64,000 nt of DNA from Populus alba (taxonomy: Eukaryota; Streptophyta; Magnoliopsida; Malpighiales; Salicaceae). Made by a program: the position numbers and the translations under genes. Shown in pieces: positions 58,429 through 64,000 of this stretch. The stretch spans positions 6,839,035-6,903,034 of the forward strand of contig NC_133288.1 in assembly GCF_005239225.2 (NCBI RefSeq), in the 5' to 3' direction. The notes below the pieces were generated by a model that was given only the letters and a program-made list of their open reading frames with translations, was not told where the DNA came from and searched no databases. Position 1 is the first letter of the stretch. Each line of letters starts with the position of its first letter.

Positions 58429-59364
58429 ATAGAGACCAAACGGTGCCGTTTTGAACGGCACTGTTTCTCTTCTTCTTCTCCCCCCGCAGGCGTAGCAGAG
58501 GAGAGGAAAACCGGGGTTTTTGTCCCCGCCTCTCTCCTCACGTGCCATGGCCCGACGCCCCACACTTTGGGACCCCCGAAGCCGAAGCCGATGGCCGATG
58601 GCCGACCACCCGCCGCGCCACCGAACCCGAGAGAAGCACCTTGGCAGCGGCGCCTGCCGACCGACCGACCAGCACGCCTTGTTCCCCCATGCATGCCCCG
58701 ATATTGCCTATAAATAGAGAAGAAGCAGAATAAAAAAAAAAAAAGGGAGGAGGGGACCCGAAAGAAAGAACCCGAGACAGTTAGAGAGAGAGAGAGAGAC
58801 CGAAAGAGAGAGAAACCACAAAACTTACGAAACCGTGACTGAAAACCCATGGTTTGAAAAGCTTGGGATAGTTGAAACCGAGAGGGGACATCCAGAAGTT
58901 GAAGCAGAAGCGAGCGAACCGAAGGAGGTGGTCTCGGTCCACTTGGAAACCACCGTGAGCTAAGCCGCTGCCATCGCCGCCACCGCGGCCTCCGCCAGCA
59001 AGCCACCGTCTTCGCCGCGCCAGGTACGCCATCCTGACCCCCCTGCATTTTATTGTGAGGCCGGCGTAGTTTGGCCTCCTGCATGCAGAATCGTTTCTGC
59101 ATGCAGGAGGCATGGGGGGGAAAATAATCCCCCCCCCGTTCATTTCTTTTTTTCTTTTGGGCCAGACAGGGTCTGGCCCAATGATTTGGGGCTGGGCCGG
59201 TTTGGCCCAGATTGCGGGTCTGGGCCGGTCCGGCCCAGAAGACAAGACACTGTTGGGCCGAGTCCGGCCCAACGTCTTTTGGGGCTGGAGTCTGGCCCAA
59301 TTAATTGGGCCGGCCCAGCCATTTAATATATTATATTATATTATATATATTATTATATTATGCA

Positions 59365-59403
<39 letters not shown>

Positions 59404-60290
59404 TCTTCTAAAAAATAAAAAAAAAATTAAAAAAATTTGAAAAGTAAAAAAAAATATATTGTTGTTCTTGGTATATATTGATTTGTTTTTTTTTTTTTAC
59501 TATGGGGATATAATTTCAGTATTTAAAAAAACACCTGTTTTCGTAAAAAAAAAAAAAATGTTTTGTTTTCATGCATACGGCCAACACACTAGCATGTTTT
59601 GAATGTTCTTTTTATAAAAAAAAAAAAAAAAAAATATATTGGAGCTTTGAAAATGTGTTTTCGCATAGATTTCTTAAACACAAAAAAATCATTTTTTGCA
59701 TTTGTGGATTTTACAACCCGTTTGTAAAACTCCAAAGGGTATTGGCCAATATTCCAAAAATATAAAAATCTTATTTTGGGAGGAGAAGTTGTGATTATTG
59801 TTCACCGCTAATGTTTGGATGAAGAAATCCTTAAAGGGACGAACATCCAAAATATTATCGGGAGTAATAAATCAAACGCACATGTTTGAAAGAAGCTTTG
59901 GCTGCAATCGAGGATATTTCAAATTTTTTTTTTCTCCACGGTTTACGAGCCGTGAAAAGTAAATTTTTTTTAGAAATTGTGAAATTTTCTTCGTTCTTTT
60001 TATTCTCTTTTCCTTGCGATTTACGAGTTGACGGGATTAGAAAACACCAACACCATAGACTATAGAGCAAACCAAACACCAAGCAGCCTACCTTAGGTAG
60101 GGCGTATTAGGGGTGCTAGTACCTTCCCTTTACGCAACCAGTCCCTTGCCTTAGAATTTCTGAAAGACCAGTTAGGGTTCCTAGTGACCAAATACTAGGT
60201 GGCGACTCCAAAGAACCAAATCCTTAGAACACAACGAAAATCGCCAGCCGATGTCGTGCCTTCATAAATTTTTTGTAAAGGGGTGTGACA
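57652..60290 (+). repeat. 3' LTR of the Tat-like element
   Basis: Direct repeat of 43437-46087. The A-run is shorter (about 46 A versus about 55), the TATA box is at 58709-58716 and the 17-bp hairpin at 59074-59111. Differences to the 5' LTR are dominated by one-base lengths of homopolymers. Confidence 0.95.
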
Positions 60291-60474
60291 ACCCAGGATC
60301 TCATTTAAAAGTATTAACATCAATTTCAACTCTTTGAGGTTTGAAATGGGGCTATTCACTACGATTTTACACATCAACATCGGAAGGAGAGTGTCCTTTA
60401 CTGGTTGATGTTTGTTTGTTTGGTTTAAAGAATGAAAACATAGTTTTTCCTCTCTTGTTTTCTTGATTTTCCAT
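60291..60474 (-). pseudogene. hAT transposase N-terminal piece beyond the Tat insertion, unit 2
   Basis: The ATG at 60474 opens the same KRGKTMFSFFKPN N-terminus as 26924. At least one in-frame stop (TGTAAAATCG region near 60365) is absent from unit 1. The coding sequence resumes at 43436 on the other side of the 16.85-kb insertion. 60475-61182 is the element's 5' non-coding part. Confidence 0.85.
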
Positions 60475-61201
60475 TATAATTTATAACCTATTCAAGTAAA
60501 AGGAATTAGGGAAGTCAGGTGCAAGATGAAAAGATACTAATGCCACAATAAAATATTCATAAAATGCAGAATATACAAGGATAAACTAGTGATGCAAACT
60601 ACTGGGAGATTTGGAGAACTTAACTTTGAAATAACCAGTAAATTATTAGTACTAGACTACTAGTGTGTAAGCATGCATCCATTTCTAGGGTACAGTCTAC
60701 TGTTTACTCCATCAACAATCTACTGTAATGAATGTGAAACATTGAATTCAAAATGAAAAGTCATGGTTTGTAAATTCTTACTTGATGATTTTACATTCTT
60801 GCGGCTCTTTGTATAGATTCTTCTTCAAAATCCAAGCTAAAATTGTATATTGTTGAGAAGAAAAATAGCTAAAACCCCAAGTTATTTAGAAGACATGTAA
60901 ACCAATTAATTATTTATATTTAGATAAATTTGCTGTAAAATATAATAATTAATTAGTATTGCAAGGAAAGGTGAGTGGCTAATTAACTAATGTTGCTAGG
61001 GAAAGTAAAGTGGCGGCTAATGGCTAGTAATTAATTTGTATTGCAAGGAAATGTGGGACATTAGGTTTGCAAGATAGAGAAAGTGGGATATAAGTTTGCT
61101 GTGTAAAAATGAAAGGAAAAGTGGATCACTTTTTTTTTTTTTTTTTTTAACCTGGGCTACATCCCTCTTTAGTCTTTTACAAGGCTCCGCCCATGCCAAT
61201 T

Positions 61202-61536
61202 TGTTGGATTTTAACAGAATAAAAATGCAAAAGAGAACAAATATCGACTTCTTGTTTAACTTCACTGTTTCACTGTTTTATTGATCATGCAGGCTTGATG
61301 GAAAACATTGAAAAATAAAGCTTTAAAGGCAAGTAACAAGAACATTATCTCCTACTGTTACGTAAGAGAATTCAAAGGATAATAACTAAACAAAAGGATT
61401 ATATAAATCCTAACAGAAATTGACAAATTCAAATAGCTAGTGTTTTATTAAAACTAAAACTCATATGAGCTTCCACATCAGTAGATTTCACATCAGCAGC
61501 TTCTTCGTCAGCAACTTTTGAGACATGAATTCAACA
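61202..61536 (-). repeat. Copia 5' LTR, unit 2 (335 bp)
   Basis: TGTTGGATTTTAACAG..AATTCAACA, matching 27651-27992. A 7-base CACTGTT duplication and a 14-base loss in the CATCAG/CTTCTTC repeat distinguish the two copies. GTCAC follows. Confidence 0.85.
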
Positions 61537-61799
61537 GTCACTCACTTTGACTGGAGATGCCGCACCCCCTAGTACCTATTATGAGCCAAGCTTCTTCTCA
61601 TTACATTAAACCATACATGGAAGGAGCCTAACCTTATCATTCTCAATCATAATGACGAAGACAGGTCCATCTTGCCCACAGTGAGGCTTGTAAGAATATG
61701 GGCAGCCATCAGAATGTGCATGGAGGCTTTATGGAATCACCACAGCCAATGAAAGAATGATCTTTGCTCATTGTCTCGCACTGCCAGGTTATGACCCAT
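61537..61799. other. Flank of the copia insertion, unit 2 end
   Basis: Second copy of 27993-28261, nearly identical. It links the copia LTR to block X of unit 3. Confidence 0.6.
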
Positions 61800-64000
61800 C
61801 TAAAAATATTATGCATGATTGCGTATATTAAAAATATTATTTTAAAATAATTATTTTTAAATAAAATAAATCTTATAAATTTTTTTTTTAAAAAAATCTT
61901 TAAAAATTAAATATAAAACAAAACAATTTTTTAAATCAAGAAAAACAAAACAATATTATTATAGTGAAATGGCAACGCGTATAGAGTTTCTGTTCATTTC
62001 CTTTTATTATTTAAAAAATTAATGAAATTTTCTTTTAGATCATCTCCTATTATTCCAAGAATTTTACTAACCAGCCTAAGAACTACGAAGAAAATCATTC
62101 ATTTTGAGGGAGCCAAGTCATTGAACACTTAGGCGAAGATCATCCCACACAAAGCACAATAGAATTTGACATGAGGCAATGGAATGAAAAAAGTAATTAC
62201 CATTTCTTTCTATCCATAACATTCCACCACAATTAATTAATTTGTTAAATGACAAAAAAAATTTGCTGCATATTATCCCTTTAGTTAAAAAGTTAATATT
62301 TAGTTTGATATATAACATGCTCGTTGGGAGAAAGAAGTGAAGTTGAAATTACAAATAAAGTTGAGAAAATTTTGAAGCTGCATTTATATATACAAGTGCT
62401 AAGATTGTACAATAGTAATTGTAAATCAAAATTTGTTAAATATATATTAGACCATGCAGCAAAGATGTTTGGTTTATCATTGCAAAGACATGCTAAACAA
62501 AATATATCTAACAAAATCTTAAAGTTTATACATGTCTAAAAATATAAAAATAACCAATGACAAACATGCTTTCAATATAAAAAATGATAATAGAATTATA
62601 ACATGCATTCTAATTATATAATCAATCTTACAATTGATATTAATTCAAAGTTCTAGAATATTTACTAGTAATAAAAATTATCTATATTTAAATTAAAACA
62701 AATAAGAGTATTTACTTGTTGAAGCATTTTAAAGTAATGAAAGTTTTATTGTTATTAATGATGAATATTTTATCACTAAGATTTATTGTTTTCTCACTTG
62801 TGTAACTAGTATATTTCTGATATACTTCCTAATATTTTAATAACACCATCTTAATTTAGATTTATTTTTAACATGGTGTTTGAACAAAAAAATATATTAA
62901 GTTTTTAATATATAAAGCCGGAAAACGTTTTTGTTGTTATCTAGCTGGCTTCAACCTGCCACGTCTATTGCTGCATATTAAAATAACTTCTATATAGTTT
63001 AATTTAAAATTTAAAAAAAGAAAGAAATTAGATTGTAAGTTTTTAAGATTGACGTGATAAATGTTTGAGTTTGAATATTCTTCTTGAGAAGGCAGAACAA
63101 GTGATGCCACCGGAAAGAAGATTTGCAAGGGAAGAAGCTGCACTCAGGAATTTCATGCATCTCTAAATCCTCACATTTTTTTAGAATTTGATTCAGGATT
63201 AAATTTGAAGGTTAAATCTTAAAAGAAATGAAGTGTTAAAAGTATAAAAAAATAGCAGTTAAAAAAGATAGTGTAATGTATATATTATATATAAATATGT
63301 ACTCAATAAATTTTATATCATTATTCAAATCAAATATAATATATGTTTGTGGGGAGAGGAGCAAGACAAGTAATGTTTTTAAGAATAAAAACAGGAAATC
63401 CAGAAATCCCAAAAAACTTTCCCCTCAACATTCTTTTGCCTCTACCTCCATCACCAACCACCAAAGTTAAATCTAAAATCAAATACAATTTTAAACTTCA
63501 GAAAAAGGGGAAGGGGTGGGGGATTAGGAACATTTTTCTTTGACTGGACAAACAATGTCAATGTCAAAGTCAAACCTATGATCACGTGTAACAAAATTCA
63601 TTGAATTTAAGGGCCAGACATATTTCTCGGACCGAAAAAAAGAGAAGACAAGTGAAAGCTTGGATCATCATAACCATACAAAGATTCAAGAACAAAATAA
63701 TGACAGTCAATACGTTAATCAATAACTGAGAAAAAACCAAAACTACATTTCAAGCAGAAACTGGCCTAGAAGATGAAAAACTGAACATACAGTTTAACTG
63801 ATCAGTGCTCGATTGTTAACACAATGTAACCTGTTATTTATCATGCAGAACGGTAAAGTTATAAGGATCGGAGAAGAGAAAAAGAGCCTAGCATGATTGA
63901 TAAGAGCTTGTCAACTAGCCAAGGTGCTTGCCCAAAACCAAATGGAAGGTGCCCAGTAATATATATACTGCACCCAACTAAGATGGTGGGGGGCAAGTCG
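61800..64000 (-). repeat. Block X, unit 3 (cut by the window edge)
   Basis: Third copy of the MIR169-bearing block, closest to unit 2. It continues off the right edge in the middle of a MIR169 hairpin. A short deletion near 63780 removes the AATGAGTTAAAAGTCGACAAC part present in units 1 and 2, and a small insertion (GAGAAAAAACCAAAACTA) lies near 63730. Confidence 0.9.
63899..64000 (-). ncRNA. MIR169: MIR169 precursor, unit 3 (partial at window edge)
   Basis: GATAAGAGCTTGTCAACTAG opens the hairpin, the star-like GTGCTTGCCC is intact, and GGTGGGGGGCAAGTCG is the last sequence seen, i.e. the 3' part of the mature arm on the minus strand. The rest lies outside the window. Confidence 0.8.

Larger units (their letters stand above)
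43437..60290 (+). mobile_element. Full-length Tat/Ogre-like Ty3 LTR retrotransposon (16.85 kb)
   Basis: Two long direct LTRs (43437-46087, 2651 bp; 57652-60290, 2639 bp) with TG..CA ends. Target duplication ACCCA at 43432-43436 and 60291-60295; the same site is unoccupied at 26741. Internal order: primer-binding site, an ORF upstream of gag, coiled-coil, gag, protease, RT, RNase H, a second RNase H, integrase, hairpin tandem array, polypurine tract. Known: two RNase H domains and an extra ORF before gag are marks of the Tat lineage (Ogre/Retand). All ORFs are broken by frame changes, yet the LTRs are nearly identical. Confidence 0.95.
40981..61195 (-). mobile_element. hAT transposon, complete ends, interrupted by the Tat element (unit 2)
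   Basis: Left end CGGGGGCGGAGCC (40981) and right end GGCTCCGCCCATG (to 61195) are terminal inverted repeats. The 8-bp target duplication CCAATTTG is at 40973-40980 and 61196-61203. Without the 16.85-kb Tat insertion and its duplicated ACCCA the element is about 3.36 kb, a normal autonomous hAT size. Both ends contain CCTGGGCTA close to the terminus. The transposase runs on the minus strand from 60474 to about 41184. It sits exactly between the copia 5' LTR and primer-binding site. Confidence 0.93.

Noticed and set aside
58257..59300. 347-codon minus-strand ORF in the 3' LTR (and its relatives in the 5' LTR at 44330-45091)
   Set aside because: It translates the A-run as poly-Phe and the GGGCC repeats as low-complexity peptide. 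It lies antisense in an LTR and has no protein family features.

Overview
The window looks like nuclear DNA of a woody eudicot. A poplar/willow-type (Salicaceae) genome is my best guess, based on the style of the AT-rich MITEs, the clustered MIR169 genes and the retrotransposon families; this is inference and no search was run. There is no bacterial-type gene organisation. I saw no tRNA or rRNA gene and no CRISPR.

Left part (1-20.3 kb). The minus strand carries the 5' eight exons of a KDM3/JMJ25-type JmjC histone demethylase, running off the left edge, with one apparent 1-nt insertion in the last visible exon. About 6.5 kb of AT-rich intergenic DNA with MITE-like and dispersed repeats follows. 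Next come an intronless, frameshifted fragment of a DRT111/SPF45-type splicing factor (12.3-12.8 kb), a possible stray transit-peptide exon (14.8-15.0 kb), and a complete-length but broken, intron-containing copy of mitochondrial succinyl-CoA ligase alpha (16.7-20.3 kb, minus).

Right part (21-64 kb). This is a tandem array of a composite unit. Each unit has block X (a minus-strand MIR169 hairpin plus a diverged miR169-like hairpin), block Y (two plus-strand MIR169 hairpins behind a TATA box), a minus-strand Ty1/copia element, a hAT transposon sitting at the copia LTR/primer-binding-site boundary, the copia 5' LTR, and then the next X. Unit 1 is 21.05-28.26 kb, unit 2 is 28.26-61.8 kb, and unit 3 starts at 61.8 kb and is cut by the window edge. 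Unit 2 was enlarged by two later insertions. One is a 3.18-kb solo LTR (34806-37984, target duplication ATATG) in the loop of a MIR169 precursor. The other is a full-length 16.85-kb Tat/Ogre-like Ty3 retrotransposon (43437-60290, target duplication ACCCA) inside the hAT element; the matching empty site is visible in unit 1 at 26741. Unit 1 has lost the region between the copia reverse transcriptase and the hAT 5' part.

Most notable: a MIR169 cluster amplified together with nested transposons; the retrotransposon insertion into a pre-miRNA loop; an array of about 20 small hairpins in the Tat element whose stems co-vary around a fixed loop (56.7-57.5 kb); a paired-hairpin layout shared by two LTRs of different sequence; and a bias toward single-base, often homopolymer, indels, which suggests that part of the ORF damage could be assembly error rather than decay.
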